Assembly: GCF_021278965.1 (NCBI RefSeq)
Contig: NZ_CP065589.1
Coordinates: 2,857,001-2,921,000 of the forward strand
Length of the DNA stretch: 64,000 nt
Source of the DNA: Chryseobacterium capnotolerans
Lineage (GTDB): Bacteria > Bacteroidota > Bacteroidia > Flavobacteriales > Weeksellaceae
Direction of reading: 5' to 3'
A program made the translations under genes and the position numbers. The notes beneath the pieces were generated by a model. That model searched no databases and was not told the origin of the DNA. It saw nothing but the letters and a program-made list of their open reading frames with translations. Numbering within the stretch: the first letter of the stretch is position 1; each line of letters starts with the position of its first letter. Positions 8,740-18,941 of this stretch are shown piece after piece.

Positions 8740-10345
8740 ATGAAAAAAATTTTACTCTTTTGTTTCCTAACGGGTTACTCCTATACCACTGCACAAACTC
8801 AGCTTGTTTTTGTCTTTTTTAAGGATAAGCCTAATAAAGCTGCCTTTTTTGCCAATCCTCTTTCTGAGCTGAGTCAAAAGTCGCTTAACAGACGTACTAC
8901 ATTAGGGATAGCACTTAATGATCAGGATGCTCCTATAGAACCATCTTATATACAAAACCTTCAAAATTTGGGATTTACAGTGACTGATTATTCCAAATGG
9001 CTTAACGGAGCTGCAGTCAATGCAACCACAGCTCAAATTACTCTTTTACAAACACAGCCTTTTGTTTTGTCTGTAGAAAGTTTTGCTAAAAATGGAACTC
9101 CTACCGTACAATCAACACCTGTAAATAAATGGAAGATGCCTACTAGTACTCAAAAAATTCTTACTACGTTTGAATACGGCACAGGAACATCACAGATTGA
9201 TCAGGTGAATATAAAACCCCTTCATCTTGCCGGCTATACCGGAACCGGAGTTTCTATTGCAGTCATTGATACAGGATTTCCTACAGTAAACACCGGGAAT
9301 GCTTTTCTACGATTGCGAAACAACAATCAAATAAAGGGCGGTTATGACTTTGTTGCCAAATCTAATGACATTTATAACCCCTCCCTGAATGCAACATGGT
9401 ACAGTTGTACTAGGAGCTATCGGAGGTTATCTGGAAAATACATTTGTAGGCTCTGCTCCGGATGCTGACTTTTATTTGTATCGTAGTGAAAACCCTGCGG
9501 CCGAAATTCCTGAAGAAGAACTTTACTGGATTGAAGCAGCTGAAGAAGCTGACAGAAAAGGGGTAGAAATTATCACAACATCACTAGGATACAATGTTTT
9601 TGATAATCCTCAATACAGCTACACCTATGCTGACATGAACGGAAACACCTCATTTATTGCGAGAGGAGCAGGAATTGCTGCTGAAAAAGGAATTTTTGTA
9701 CTTGCAGCAGCAGGAAATTCAGGAGATAAGCCTTGGCACTATCTTCTTACTCCCGCAGACAATGCTAAAGTATTTACGATTGGCGCTGTAGACTCTTCAG
9801 GAAATTCTTCTGTATTTTCTTCTTTCGGTCCCAACTCACTTGGTGTCACAAAACCGGATGGAAGTGCTAGAGGAACTGCCACTGCAACTGTTTTAGGCGA
9901 TACCACTTATACGAGTACAGGAACTTCCCTGGCCACTCCTGTAGCTGCAGGAGGTGTAGCCTGTCTTATTCAGGCATTTCCTACCATGAGCAGAGATCAG
10001 ATCAAAACAAAACTAAGGCAAACCGCTTCCCTTTATCCTAATCACACCGATCAGATGGGATACGGCATTCTTAATTTCGGAAGCCTTTACAACAGTGTTT
10101 TAAATACTTCTGAAATTGTGAAAAAAGAGAAATTTGCCCTGTTTCCAAATCCTGCTAAAAACATACTGAATATCGCTTCAGAAAATAGTATCAATTCACT
10201 GGAAGTCTATGATAATCTGGGAAGACTGATAAGAAAAGTAGACCATCAAAAATCTGTAAAGGTGGATGATTTTGCAAAAGGGGTTTATTATCTGAAAATA
10301 CAGACGAGTGATAAAGTCTATTATGAAAAATTTATCAAGGAATAA
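8740..10345 (+). CDS. Secreted subtilisin-like serine protease with T9SS sorting domain (frame broken by a 1-nt indel)
   Basis: The first frame (8740-9468) gives a signal peptide (MKKILLFCFLTGYSYTTAQ), a propeptide-like region, and the catalytic aspartate Asp177 in AVIDTGF. It then goes out of frame. The second frame continues with HGTVVLGAIGG (catalytic His), AAAGNSGDK (oxyanion Asn region) and GTSLATPVAAGG (catalytic Ser). The C-terminal domain FALFPNPAKNILNI...GVYYLKIQ is a type A type IX secretion sorting signal. Removing one base near 9378-9395 (around AATGCAACATGG) joins the two parts into about 534 aa. The indel falls right at the catalytic His. Given many similar indels in the window, it is probably a sequence error. 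Confidence 0.88.
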
Positions 10346-10427
10346 CTATCATTACTATAAATATTAATAGCACAATTTTTCACTAATACACTATAAAATT
10401 GTATAAATAATAAACTGATTATAAATT

Positions 10428-10457
10428 AAAAACGGGCATTAAAGCCCGTTTTTTTTC
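10428..10457. terminator. Bidirectional intrinsic terminator
   Basis: AAAAACGGGC and GCCCGTTTTT form a GC-rich stem with T-runs in both directions. It lies between the convergent protease gene and PEP carboxylase gene. Confidence 0.85.
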
Positions 10458-10482
10458 ACTATAAATAGCGCATTTATTTTAT

Positions 10483-13016
10483 TTAAGCGGAATTCCTGCT
10501 TGCATTAATATTTCCGAATAATGACCTTGTCACCAGCTTTTCATAAGCTTCTTTGTTTCCTTCTCCTTTCTGAATTTTCATCAATGCATATTGCTGAATG
10601 CTCAACAATGGAAGAACAATCTTCTCACGGATTTTTACTGATTTTCTGGATAATGGATCTTCTTCCTGAAGCATTTTGAACCCGGTAAGTTCCAGCATGA
10701 TATCTCTTGACAATTCATATTCATCGAAAAGAATATTCCAGAAAGCCCCAAATTTAGGATTGTTTTTAATATAATAAGTCAATGGGAAGTAAGATTTGTT
10801 CATGCTCATCATTGAGTTTAATACTAATGTTTTGAAAAAATCAGATCCTTTATACAATTCTCTGACCTCTTCAAACCTTCCCTGCTCTTTCATCTGCTGC
10901 ATGGCATATCCAAACCCAAAAAATCCGGGAACATTCTGTTTCAATTGCGACCATGATCCCACAAATGGAATAGCTCTTAAATCTTCAAACTTCAATTCAC
11001 TTCCGTTTCCTCTTTTGGACGGACGGCTTCCGATATTGGTTTTTCCATAATACTCCAATGTACTCATTTCCTGAAGGTAAGGAACGAACATCGGATGTGC
11101 TTTCAGATCAGAATATTTCTGGTAGCTGATATTGGCCAGTTCAATAATCAAAGCTCTTTCTTTTTCTGTCAGGTCTTTTTTGGCATTTTTAAATACATCA
11201 TTTTCCACTCCGGCTGTCAAAAGCTGTTCAAAATTGTACTTTGCCTGTTCTTTATTTCCGAAAATACTTGTAATTGTCTGTCCCTGAATGGTAAGTTCAA
11301 TTTTATTATTGGCAATTGTTTTTCCCTGAGAAGCATAAAAATCGTGGGTTTTCCCCCACCTCTTGCAGGCGGCCCGCCTCTGCCGTCGAAGAACACCACT
11401 TTGATATTATTCTGTTCCGAAAGTTTTGTCAGGACTTCTTTGGCCTTGTAAATTTCCCAATTGGCTTTTAAATATCCTCCATCCTTGGTTCCATCCGAGA
11501 AGCCCAGCATAATAGTCTGCTGATTTCCTCTTCTTTCAAGGTGCTTTTTATAAACAGGATTCTGATACAATTCATTCATCACACGTTCAGCATTATTAAG
11601 CCCTTCCATGGTTTCAAAAAGCGGCACAATATCCATATTGATTTCTTCATCCTGATATCCACACACTTTAAAGAAAGCATACACATTCATTACATCTTTC
11701 ACTGCATCGGAATTGGAGATAATATAACGGTTCATCCCTCGTAATCCGTTCAGGTTCTGGATTTCAGAAACCTGAGAAACTGTCAATAAGGTATCTTTTA
11801 CGATATCTTCAAAATCATCAGCATTTACAGGGTTTGAAATCTGAATCAGCTTATTGAATTTCTGTTCGTAATCCACATCTTCATTACCATATACTTTTGC
11901 AAAAACTTCATCAATAACCTTCTGATGAATTCTGCTGTCCTGGCGGATATCTAATGTTGCGAAATGGGTTCCGAAAATCTTAACACGATCTCTGAAATTC
12001 ACCAAAAGATCTAAAAACAAAGCATTGTGTTCGTTAATCAATATTTTTTCAGCCTCATCCGCTTTTTGTAAAATAGCTTCGGCAGTAATTGATTTTCCAT
12101 CAAAAATAGCAGCATACAATTCCTCACTCAAAGCCGTCAACACTTCAGAAACACCTCTAAAGCTCAGTCTTCTTCTGATAAATTTCAAATGACTGTAATA
12201 AGATTTCAAAATGGCTGACCGTAGTTCTTCTGCCACTCTTTTGGTAACATCTGCTGTCACAAAAGGATTTCCGTCACGATCTCCACCCGGCCAGAAACCA
12301 AGCTGGATAATATCTTCATGCAAATGGAAATGCCCGTTTCCAAAAGTCTTTTTAATCTTAGTAAATAACTCACCAATGGTATCATAATACACATATCTCA
12401 GGTAAGAAATAATACTCAAAGCTTCGTCAATAGGTGTTGGCTTTTCTTTATTCACAAAAGGAGTTTTTCCTAATTGCTGCAAAAGCGTATCGATCTGGGT
12501 AACGGAATCGCTGGTAATGGCCCCTCTCAGATCCTGAATAATTCTCTGTACTGAGCTTGGGTAAAACTGAGTCGGGTGTGCTGTAAACACTACTTTCACG
12601 CTAAAATCCTTTAATTTTTCACGTACTTTTTCAATTTTATGATCCTGGAAAGAGCGCTCAAAAAGATTGGTCACGGTTCCGCCATCACTTTCGGAATGCA
12701 GGCTCGGAAATGCAGCATCTTCAATACTGTCAAATAAAACCACCTGTCTTTCTATATATTGAATGATCTTAAAAAGCAGTTCGAGTTTCTGCTCTTCAGT
12801 CTGTAGATCGGTATGATTTTTAAAAAATTCTTCTACGATTTCTTCGGGTGTTTTTCCTGCGTCGTAGCCGGTTCTGCTTTCCTCATAAAGAAAAGGAAGC
12901 AGCATTCCGATATTCGTCATTTTATCATAGGGCAGGCTCATAAATAATGAATTGTAGATCTGGAACTTATTTTCCACGATCTGCCTGAATTTTTCTGCGC
13001 GTTGGTCGTGTCTCAT
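10483..13016 (-). CDS. ppc: Phosphoenolpyruvate carboxylase (frame broken by a 1-nt indel)
   Basis: PEP carboxylase makes oxaloacetate from PEP and bicarbonate, refilling the citrate cycle. The N-terminal part shows FTAHPTQFYPSS (catalytic His motif, with Gln where most have Glu), GGDRDGNPFVT, and GFSDGTKDGG, then GRGGPPARGGGK. At that point the frame is lost. Adding one base in the AAAA run at about 11349-11352 continues it as THDFYASQGKTIANNKIEL and on into the separate frame that ends at 10483 with GNINASRN. The whole is about 844 aa, slightly short of the usual 880-930. The start is placed at MRHDQRAEKF (13016), because a TACATTTG promoter box lies 5 nt upstream; the longer frame to 13058 would run through that box. 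Confidence 0.92.
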
Positions 13017-13021
13017 AATAA

Positions 13022-13029
13022 CAAATGTA
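13022..13029 (-). promoter_or_regulatory. Candidate -7 promoter box of ppc (TACATTTG)
   Basis: On the minus strand TACATTTG matches the Bacteroidota -7 consensus TAnnTTTG. It is only 5 nt from the ppc ATG, which would give an almost leaderless mRNA. No clear -33 TTG was found. Confidence 0.4.
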
Positions 13030-13203
13030 AGTGATTTTGGAATTAGTTGGGTTGACAAATGACAAAAAATAAAAACTTTATTCTCCTGAAAATTAAGCTA
13101 TCCATAAATCATTCTTATCTATATGTTCAATTAAACATTTCGTAACTTTGAGGCTAAATTAATCTTCGATATAAAATTATCAGCTGTATTCAAAATTCCG
13201 AAA

Positions 13204-13770
13204 ATGGGCTACATCAGAGAATATTACGAACAAATCGTCAAGCTGCAGGAATCTGAATGGGAGTTTATCGCAGGATATTTCCATAGAAAGACGTATGCTA
13301 AAAACGAAATCATTACCCAGCAAGGTGATACGGAAAATTACTTGTCTTTTATTGAATCCGGGCTGGTAAGGTTTTATATTCCTGATGATGAATATGGTTA
13401 TACCTTCAGTTTCAGTTTTGAAAAGGAGTTTACCTGTGCCTATGATTCTTTTCTTAGCCAAACACCATCTGAATATGAGATGCAGGCATTAAGCGAAACT
13501 GTTGTATGGCAGATTTCTTATAATGACTTACAAAAAATTTATACTCAAACCCATGTCGGCAATCATTTGGGACGTTTTGCTTCTGAAAAACTGTTTCTGG
13601 CTAAAAGCAAGAGAGAGCTTTCTTTATTGAAACTTACGGCAAAAGAGCGATACTTAAAGTTATTCACGGAACAGCCAGAGTTATTGCAGCGCGTTCCCCT
13701 TAAATATATTGCCTCTTATATCGGAATTACCCCACAGGCATTAAGCAGAATCCGCAGACAGATTAATTAA
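13204..13770 (+). CDS. Crp/Fnr-family transcriptional regulator
   Basis: The 188-aa protein has an N-terminal cyclic-nucleotide-binding-like beta-roll (about 20-110, with AKNEIITQQGDTENYLSFIESGLVRFY). It ends in a C-terminal helix-turn-helix (VPLKYIASYIGITPQALSRIRRQI). The phosphate-binding cassette of true cAMP receptors is not evident and there is no Fnr-type cysteine cluster, so the ligand is unknown. Such short Crp-like regulators are common in flavobacteria. A TAACTTTG box at 13143-13150 is a possible promoter. It is divergent from ppc and 57 nt upstream of the peptide deformylase gene. Confidence 0.88.
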   Translation: MGYIREYYEQIVKLQESEWEFIAGYFHRKTYAKNEIITQQGDTENYLSFIESGLVRFYIPDDEYGYTFSFSFEKEFTCAYDSFLSQTPSEYEMQALSETVVWQISYNDLQKIYTQTHVGNHLGRFASEKLFLAKSKRELSLLKLTAKERYLKLFTEQPELLQRVPLKYIASYIGITPQALSRIRRQIN

Positions 13771-13827
13771 CATAGGTTCATTGTATATCTTTCCTCTTCT
13801 GCTGAACTTTGCAGAAAAGTATTTCAA

Positions 13828-14409
13828 ATGAATTTACCAATTGTAGCCTATGGAAACCGCATTTTAAAACAGAAATGCACACAGATTAACGAGAACACCC
13901 AGGAAATCCAGGACCTTATTGCCAATATGTGGGAAACTATGGAAAGCTCCAACGGATGCGGCCTCTCCTCTTCGCAGATCAATAAGCCTTTACAACTTTT
14001 TGTTGTGGATAGCCAGATCACTTTTGAAAATCTTGATACCGAAGATCAGCTTCTCTATTTTGAAAGAAATGGTCAAGGAATCAGGGAAACTTTTATCAAT
14101 GCGAAGATCATTGATTCCTCTGAAGAAACCTGGGAAGACTATGAAGGATGTCTAAGTATTCCCGGTCTGTCTCAAAAGGTGGAAAGGCCATGGAAAATTA
14201 CCATTGAATATTTGAATCAGGATTTTGTAAAACAAACTAAAACTTTTGCAGGATTAACAGCAAGGATTATTCAACATGAATATGACCACACTCAAGGAGT
14301 TTTATATATTGATCATCTGAAACCTCTCACAAGAAAAATGATTGAATCAAAATTGAAAAAGATTATCAATGGAAATATTAAAACCGGTTATCCTATGAAA
14401 TTTTTATAA
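13828..14409 (+). CDS. def: Peptide deformylase
   Basis: This 193-aa metalloenzyme removes the formyl group from new proteins. All three motifs are present: GCGLSSSQ (43-50, variant of GxGLAAxQ), EGCLS with metal ligand Cys108, and the HEYDH metal site at 150-154. An acidic segment at about 64-90 makes it slightly longer than minimal deformylases. The variation in motif 1 suggests it may be an accessory copy rather than the housekeeping one; the window does not show a linked fmt gene. Confidence 0.93.
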   Translation: MNLPIVAYGNRILKQKCTQINENTQEIQDLIANMWETMESSNGCGLSSSQINKPLQLFVVDSQITFENLDTEDQLLYFERNGQGIRETFINAKIIDSSEETWEDYEGCLSIPGLSQKVERPWKITIEYLNQDFVKQTKTFAGLTARIIQHEYDHTQGVLYIDHLKPLTRKMIESKLKKIINGNIKTGYPMKFL

Positions 14410-14445
14410 TCATTTTGAAGCATTAAAATGCATCAGTAATTTTCG

Positions 14446-14453
14446 TAAATTTG
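14446..14453 (+). promoter_or_regulatory. Candidate -7 promoter box (TAAATTTG)
   Basis: TAAATTTG matches TAnnTTTG and lies 20 nt upstream of the ATG at 14474. This supports that ATG over the TTG at 14456. Confidence 0.4.
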
Positions 14454-14473
14454 CTTTGAAAATATGGTTCTTT

Positions 14474-15078
14474 ATGAAAATCATCATCGCACTTTCCCTG
14501 ATCATTACCAGTCTGCTTTCAGCTCAGATCAAAGTTCCTGATGATTATAAGAAAATACCCGATATTCTGGATACTACAGAATACCTTTACCCTTTCGTTA
14601 TTCCCAATAAAGAATATGAGTACTGGAGAGTTCTCACCAATGACAATGACCCCGACAAGGCCATCATCTACGAAAGCCAGGCTCCTCTTTTTATGACGAT
14701 TAATGAGCCTGCACCTGAAAAAGGATTTTTTCAGAAATGTATTGAAATAGCTGTTTTACCTATATTCTTGCCTGCAAAAAAGAAAGATCTGTTTATTTTT
14801 CCAATGAACAGCAATTAAGAGATTTTATCGGAACCGTTGATAACCTTCCCGAAGCCATTCTATTGGCCAGAACTTACGGATACTCTATTGATACTAAAAA
14901 CCGTTTTACGGGTTCTTATAAAATTGAAGACCATTCAATTTCTCTGTATGTTTTACAGTCTAAAGGCTGTCCTGTAACTAAAGAGTCTTTTTTAATTAAG
15001 ATTAATAGAAAGACCGGCAAACTAGATGCAAAAAGCAATGGTGTGTATTCAAAAAGTGAGGATTGTACTACTTTATAG
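14474..15078 (+). CDS. Secreted protein of unknown function (frame broken by a 1-nt indel)
   Basis: It starts MKIIIALSLIITSLLSAQ, a clear signal peptide, then DYKKIPDILDTTEYLYPFVI. The first frame ends at 14818. One missing T in the run at about 14754-14757 restores TYILACKKERSVYFSNEQQL and links to the downstream frame (DFIGTVDNLPEAILLARTYG...) ending at 15078. The rebuilt protein is about 201 aa. No family is recognised. Codon use is uniform through the break, which argues for a sequence error. Confidence 0.65.
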
Positions 15079-15267
15079 TTTGTCCGGCTATACAAAGACA
15101 CGAGAATTTATCTTACATTAAATTTTTAAGTCCAAAAAAATCTATGTACCTATGGGATGAAAATTATTTTTTCAAACCACATAGAGACATAGACTATTAT
15201 GCATAAATAGCAATTATTTGTGTATTCGTGGCAATTTACAAGTATTTTCCATAGCTTCACTTCAATA

Positions 15268-16668
15268 TCAGATGTTAACTGCTCCCTGTCCTGATGCCAT
15301 CAAATAAGCTTCTTTCAAAGTCTCGGAATACGTTGGATGTGCGTAGGAAATACGGAACATATCTTCTGCGGTCACCTCATATTCTTGTGCAATTACACCC
15401 TGGGCAATCAGATCAGCTGCTCTTGCTCCAATAATATGTACACCAAGTACTTCTCCATATTTTGGATCCACTAAAACTTTTGCAAACCCATCCGTATCCA
15501 TCGAAGCTCTTGCCCTTGCACTGGCTGAAAACGGGAACTTACCGATGTTATAAGCAATATTATTCTTTTTGAGGTATTCTTCGGTATATCCAACTGAGGC
15601 TACTTCCGGCCATGTATATACCACAGAGGGAATTCTGTCATAATGGATATGATGTTTTTGCCCGTTAATTGTTTCTGCTACTAAAACGCCTTCTTCTTCA
15701 GCTTTATGAGCAAGCATTGCTCCACCAATTACATCCCCTATCGCATAGATATTTGAAACGGAAGTTCGATTGTTTTCATCTACTTTAATAAATCCACGGT
15801 TATCTAATTGTACATCTGTATTCTCAAGCCCCAATCCTTTTACATAAGGGCTTCTTCCTACAGCTACCAGAATATAATCAGCTTCCAATTCATTTTCTGT
15901 CCCGTTTTTATCTTTAAAAAAGACCCTAGCTGCTGTATCTGAACTTTCAGTTTTATAAACAGCCTGTCCCAAGCGGATATCAACCCCCTCTTTTTTAAGA
16001 ATTTTCTGAAGACCTTTTCCCAATTCGTGATCCATCGCTGCAATCAAATGATCTGCATATTCAAGGATGATAACCTGAGTTCCGATACGATTAAAAATAG
16101 AGGCCATTTCTACTCCTATCACTCCACCCCCAATGATGACCATAGATTTCGGTTTTTCTTTCAGAGATAAAGCTTCTGTGGAAGTTATAATCCTTCTTTT
16201 ATCAATTTCTATTCCGGGAATGGTGGATGGCTTTGATCCTGTTGCAATAATATAATTGTTAGCAGTGATCTCTTTCGTTTCTGCTTCATTAACTACTTTA
16301 ATGGTGGTATTATTGATAAAACCAGCTATCCCTTTTAGATGGGTAATGTTATTTTTATCCATTAAGAAATTCAGCCCGCTGGTGTTTTTGGCTACTACTT
16401 CAGATTTCCTTTTGTACATCTGGGAAAAATCGAGCTCTATTTTATCAATTTTAATTCCATGTTCATTAAACTTATGATGCGCTTCTGCATAATGATGAGT
16501 GCTGTCCAATAGGGCTTTTGTCGGAATACAGCCTACATTCGTACAAGTACCGCCCAATGTGTCATATTTTTCGATAATTACTGTTTTATAGCCTAATTGT
16601 GCACTTCTAATAGCGGCAACATATCCTCCAGGGCCTGAGCCAATCACGGCAATGTCATAATTTTCCAT
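15268..16668 (-). CDS. lpd: Dihydrolipoyl dehydrogenase
   Basis: This 466-aa flavoprotein is the E3 component of 2-oxoacid dehydrogenase complexes and reoxidises dihydrolipoamide with NAD. The N-terminal FAD site is IGSGPGGYVAAI. The redox-active disulfide is Cys42/Cys47 in GGTCTNVGCIPTK. The NAD site is IIGGGVIGVEMAS, and the second FAD segment is IYAIGDVIGG. The active-site base lies in HPTYSETLKEA. Length is standard. It stands alone, divergent from an hxlR-type regulator, and the shared promoter region holds a perfect inverted repeat. Confidence 0.95.
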   Translation of the reverse strand: MENYDIAVIGSGPGGYVAAIRSAQLGYKTVIIEKYDTLGGTCTNVGCIPTKALLDSTHHYAEAHHKFNEHGIKIDKIELDFSQMYKRKSEVVAKNTSGLNFLMDKNNITHLKGIAGFINNTTIKVVNEAETKEITANNYIIATGSKPSTIPGIEIDKRRIITSTEALSLKEKPKSMVIIGGGVIGVEMASIFNRIGTQVIILEYADHLIAAMDHELGKGLQKILKKEGVDIRLGQAVYKTESSDTAARVFFKDKNGTENELEADYILVAVGRSPYVKGLGLENTDVQLDNRGFIKVDENNRTSVSNIYAIGDVIGGAMLAHKAEEEGVLVAETINGQKHHIHYDRIPSVVYTWPEVASVGYTEEYLKKNNIAYNIGKFPFSASARARASMDTDGFAKVLVDPKYGEVLGVHIIGARAADLIAQGVIAQEYEVTAEDMFRISYAHPTYSETLKEAYLMASGQGAVNI

Positions 16669-16695
16669 TTGATTTATTAATTTTTTATGATTAAA

Positions 16696-16750
16696 TTTAC
16701 TTGCAAAGCAAAAGCAAAATTAATACAAACACTTTCATTTTGCAAGTAAA
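16696..16750. promoter_or_regulatory. Perfect 12-bp inverted repeat between lpd and the HxlR gene, candidate operator
   Basis: TTTACTTGCAAA at 16696-16707 is matched exactly in reverse by TTTGCAAGTAAA at 16739-16750. It lies in the 100-base divergent promoter region. HxlR-type winged-helix proteins bind as dimers to such palindromes, often next to their own gene, so an operator is a reasonable inference. Confidence 0.5.
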
Positions 16751-16768
16751 ATATCATCAATTAAAATA

Positions 16769-17179
16769 ATGAGTAAAAAAAGATCAGACTGTCCCATCAG
16801 CTGTTCACTGGAAATATGGGGTGACAAATGGTCATTGCTAATCATCCGTGACCTGATGCTTAAAAAAGAATGTACGTATGGGGAGCTTCAGAAAGCGGAT
16901 GAAAAAATTGCTTCCAATATTCTGGCAACAAGGCTTCAGAACCTGTTGGAAAATGGAATTATTGATAAAAAAGACCACCCTGAAAACAAGCTGAAGATAT
17001 TATACCATCTTACAGAAAAAGGGATTGATCTGGTTCCTGTTATTGTTGAAATCAATCTATGGGGAGACAAATATCTGACCATCCCTGACGACAGGAAAAA
17101 ATTATTAGAAGATATAAAAAAGGATAAGGAAGACTTTATTAAAAGAGCAAAATCATATCTTTCCGGTAAGTCTATATAA
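16769..17179 (+). CDS. HxlR-family winged-helix transcriptional regulator
   Basis: This 136-aa protein matches the HxlR/YodB family from end to end: CPISCSLEIWGDKWSLLIIRDLM, then TYGELQKADEKIASNILATRLQNL (recognition helix) and YHLTEKGIDLVPV. The N-terminal cysteines Cys8 and Cys12 sit where YodB-type members have a redox- or electrophile-sensing cysteine. The alcohol dehydrogenase gene that follows 147 nt downstream on the same strand would be a sensible target for an aldehyde or quinone sensor; that link is an inference. Confidence 0.9.
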   Translation: MSKKRSDCPISCSLEIWGDKWSLLIIRDLMLKKECTYGELQKADEKIASNILATRLQNLLENGIIDKKDHPENKLKILYHLTEKGIDLVPVIVEINLWGDKYLTIPDDRKKLLEDIKKDKEDFIKRAKSYLSGKSI

Positions 17180-17297
17180 AGACAGTCAAATAATTATCCG
17201 TTACAGATTGATGGGGAGATAAGTTTTAATAGCTTTCATGAAATTCAATCATAGCAATTTTAAAATTTCATTAACTTACTTTTCCCTTTTCATTCCG

Positions 17298-17305
17298 TAA
17301 ATTTG
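17298..17305 (+). promoter_or_regulatory. Candidate -7 promoter box of the alcohol dehydrogenase (TAAATTTG)
   Basis: TAAATTTG matches TAnnTTTG and lies 21 nt upstream of the ATG at 17327, implying transcription independent of the hxlR gene. Confidence 0.4.
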
Positions 17306-17326
17306 AATTAAATAAATTTAAGAACA

Positions 17327-18490
17327 ATGCTTAATTTCGAGTTTAAAAATCCAACCAAAATACTTTTCGGAAAGGGCGAAATCGCTAAAATTTCCAACGA
17401 AATACCAAAAGACGCCAAAATATTAATGATCTACGGCGGTGGAAGCATCAAAAATAATGGCGTGTACGACCAGGTAAAAGAAGCTTTAAAAGAGCATGAT
17501 CTTTATGAGTTTGGTGGAGTCCCCGCCAATCCTGAATATGAGGTTCTGATTAAAGCTGTAAGTTTTATTAAAGAAAATGGTATTACTTATCTTCTGGCTG
17601 TGGGTGGTGGTTCTGTTATTGACGGAACAAAATTCATCTCTGCAGCAGCCAATTATGATGGTGAACCTTGGGATATCTTAAGAAAACAGGTAAGAACTTT
17701 TGAAGGAGAAGGGATGCCATTTGGAAGTATTCTGACTCTTCCTGCAACCGGTTCTGAAATGAACTCAGGATATGTGATTTCCAGAAGAGAAACTAATGAA
17801 AAATTGTCTTCCGGAGGTCCTGGACTTTTCCCTCAGTTTTCGGTTTTAGATCCTGAAGTCATTAGATCTATTCCTAAAAACCAGATTGTAAATGGGCTTA
17901 CTGATGCTTACACTCACGTATTAGAACAATATATGACCGCTCCATCTTCTGCTGACCTTCAGGAAAGAATTGCTGAAAGTATCTTAATCAGTCTTCAGGA
18001 AACAGCTCCAAAAGTATTAGCTGAAGATTTCAACTACGATGCTGCCGGCAACTTTATGTGGTGCTGTACCATGGCATTAAACGGATTGATTCAGAAAGGA
18101 GTTATTACAGACTGGGCAGTACATGCTATGGGACATGAATTAACGGCTTACTTCGGTATTGATCATGCCAGAACACTGGCCATCATTGCTCCTTCCCATT
18201 ATCGTTATAACTTTGAAGATAAGAAAGGAAAACTGGCTCAATATGCGGAAAGAGTATGGGGAATTAAAGAAGGAAGCATTGAAGAAAAAGCAGAATTAGG
18301 AATCAAAAAACTTGAAGAATTCTTCCACAGTCTTCATATCAAAACAAAACTGTCCGAATACACTGAAGATTTTAAAGGAACTGCAGAAAGAGTGGAAAAA
18401 GCTTTTACAGACAGAAACTGGCTGGGACTTGGAGAGTATAAAAAACTAACTCCTCAGGACGCTTCCAAGATTGTGGAAATGAGCTACTAG
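17327..18490 (+). CDS. Iron-containing alcohol dehydrogenase, YqhD/BDH-like
   Basis: The 387-aa protein belongs to the group III metal-dependent alcohol dehydrogenases. It has the nucleotide-binding AVGGGSVIDGTKFI, and TLPATGSEMNSGYVI. The metal ligands are spread through GLTDAYTHVLEQY, WAVHAMGHELTAYFGIDHARTL (His ligands) and the aspartate before it. Close relatives reduce short-chain aldehydes with NADPH and protect from aldehyde stress, or make butanol. Length is standard. It probably has its own promoter, and the neighbouring HxlR-type regulator may control it. Confidence 0.93.
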   Translation: MLNFEFKNPTKILFGKGEIAKISNEIPKDAKILMIYGGGSIKNNGVYDQVKEALKEHDLYEFGGVPANPEYEVLIKAVSFIKENGITYLLAVGGGSVIDGTKFISAAANYDGEPWDILRKQVRTFEGEGMPFGSILTLPATGSEMNSGYVISRRETNEKLSSGGPGLFPQFSVLDPEVIRSIPKNQIVNGLTDAYTHVLEQYMTAPSSADLQERIAESILISLQETAPKVLAEDFNYDAAGNFMWCCTMALNGLIQKGVITDWAVHAMGHELTAYFGIDHARTLAIIAPSHYRYNFEDKKGKLAQYAERVWGIKEGSIEEKAELGIKKLEEFFHSLHIKTKLSEYTEDFKGTAERVEKAFTDRNWLGLGEYKKLTPQDASKIVEMSY

Positions 18491-18543
18491 AAGGTTTTAT
18501 ATTCAAGATTTAAAGATTTTGTACGAAGTACATTTTATGTTTT

Positions 18544-18622
18544 GGCTTTAGCCCGCTCCCGTTGATATTCATATGAGTATAAATAGTTGAAGTTTTTGAA
18601 AAAGCAGGGCTAAAGCCCACCT
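18544..18622. repeat. REP-like palindromic element, two inverted copies
   Basis: GGCTTTAGCCCGCTCC at 18544 and GCAGGGCTAAAGCCCACC at 18604 form an inverted pair. The same core (GGCTnnAGCCCGyTyC then TTGA) occurs at 36019-36048, 37352-37381 and 57389-57454. This family of dispersed palindromes lies only in spacers here. The spacer 18491-18941 holds this element and the heptamer array, and no gene. Confidence 0.7.
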
Positions 18623-18670
18623 ATATTGATGTTGATAGCCAAACGCATAATAGTTGTTTAACGAAAAGAT

Positions 18671-18804
18671 CTTTTATCTTTTATCTTTTATCTTTTATCT
18701 TTTATCTTTTATCTTTTATCTTTTATCTTTTATCTTTTATCTTTTATCTTTTATCTTTTATCTTTTATCTTTTATCTTTTATCTTTTATCTTTTATCTTT
18801 TATC
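18671..18804 (+). repeat. Exact heptanucleotide tandem repeat, 19 copies of CTTTTAT
   Basis: The unit CTTTTAT is repeated 19 times without a mismatch over 134 bases. It ends 137 bases before the start of a lipoprotein gene. Perfect identity implies recent expansion by slipped-strand replication, so copy number probably differs between strains. It is not a CRISPR array, because there are no spacers. Confidence 0.95.
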
Positions 18805-18941
18805 AAATCATTCTCCTTTTATTTTTTTAAATCCTTCACTACTCTTTCTTCTTATTCATAAACATTTGTTTAAAAAAACACCATTTCATTACCTATATTT
18901 CAAATTTATTTATATTTTAGCATATTCTTAAATTTGTGAAA

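Noticed and set aside
11095..11451. 118-aa plus-strand frame and similar long antisense frames within ppc, rhlE-type helicase and metG
   Set aside because: They are shadows of strongly conserved genes on the other strand or in another frame.
18671..18804. Possible CRISPR array
   Set aside because: The units are adjacent with no spacers and are only seven bases long; no cas genes are present.
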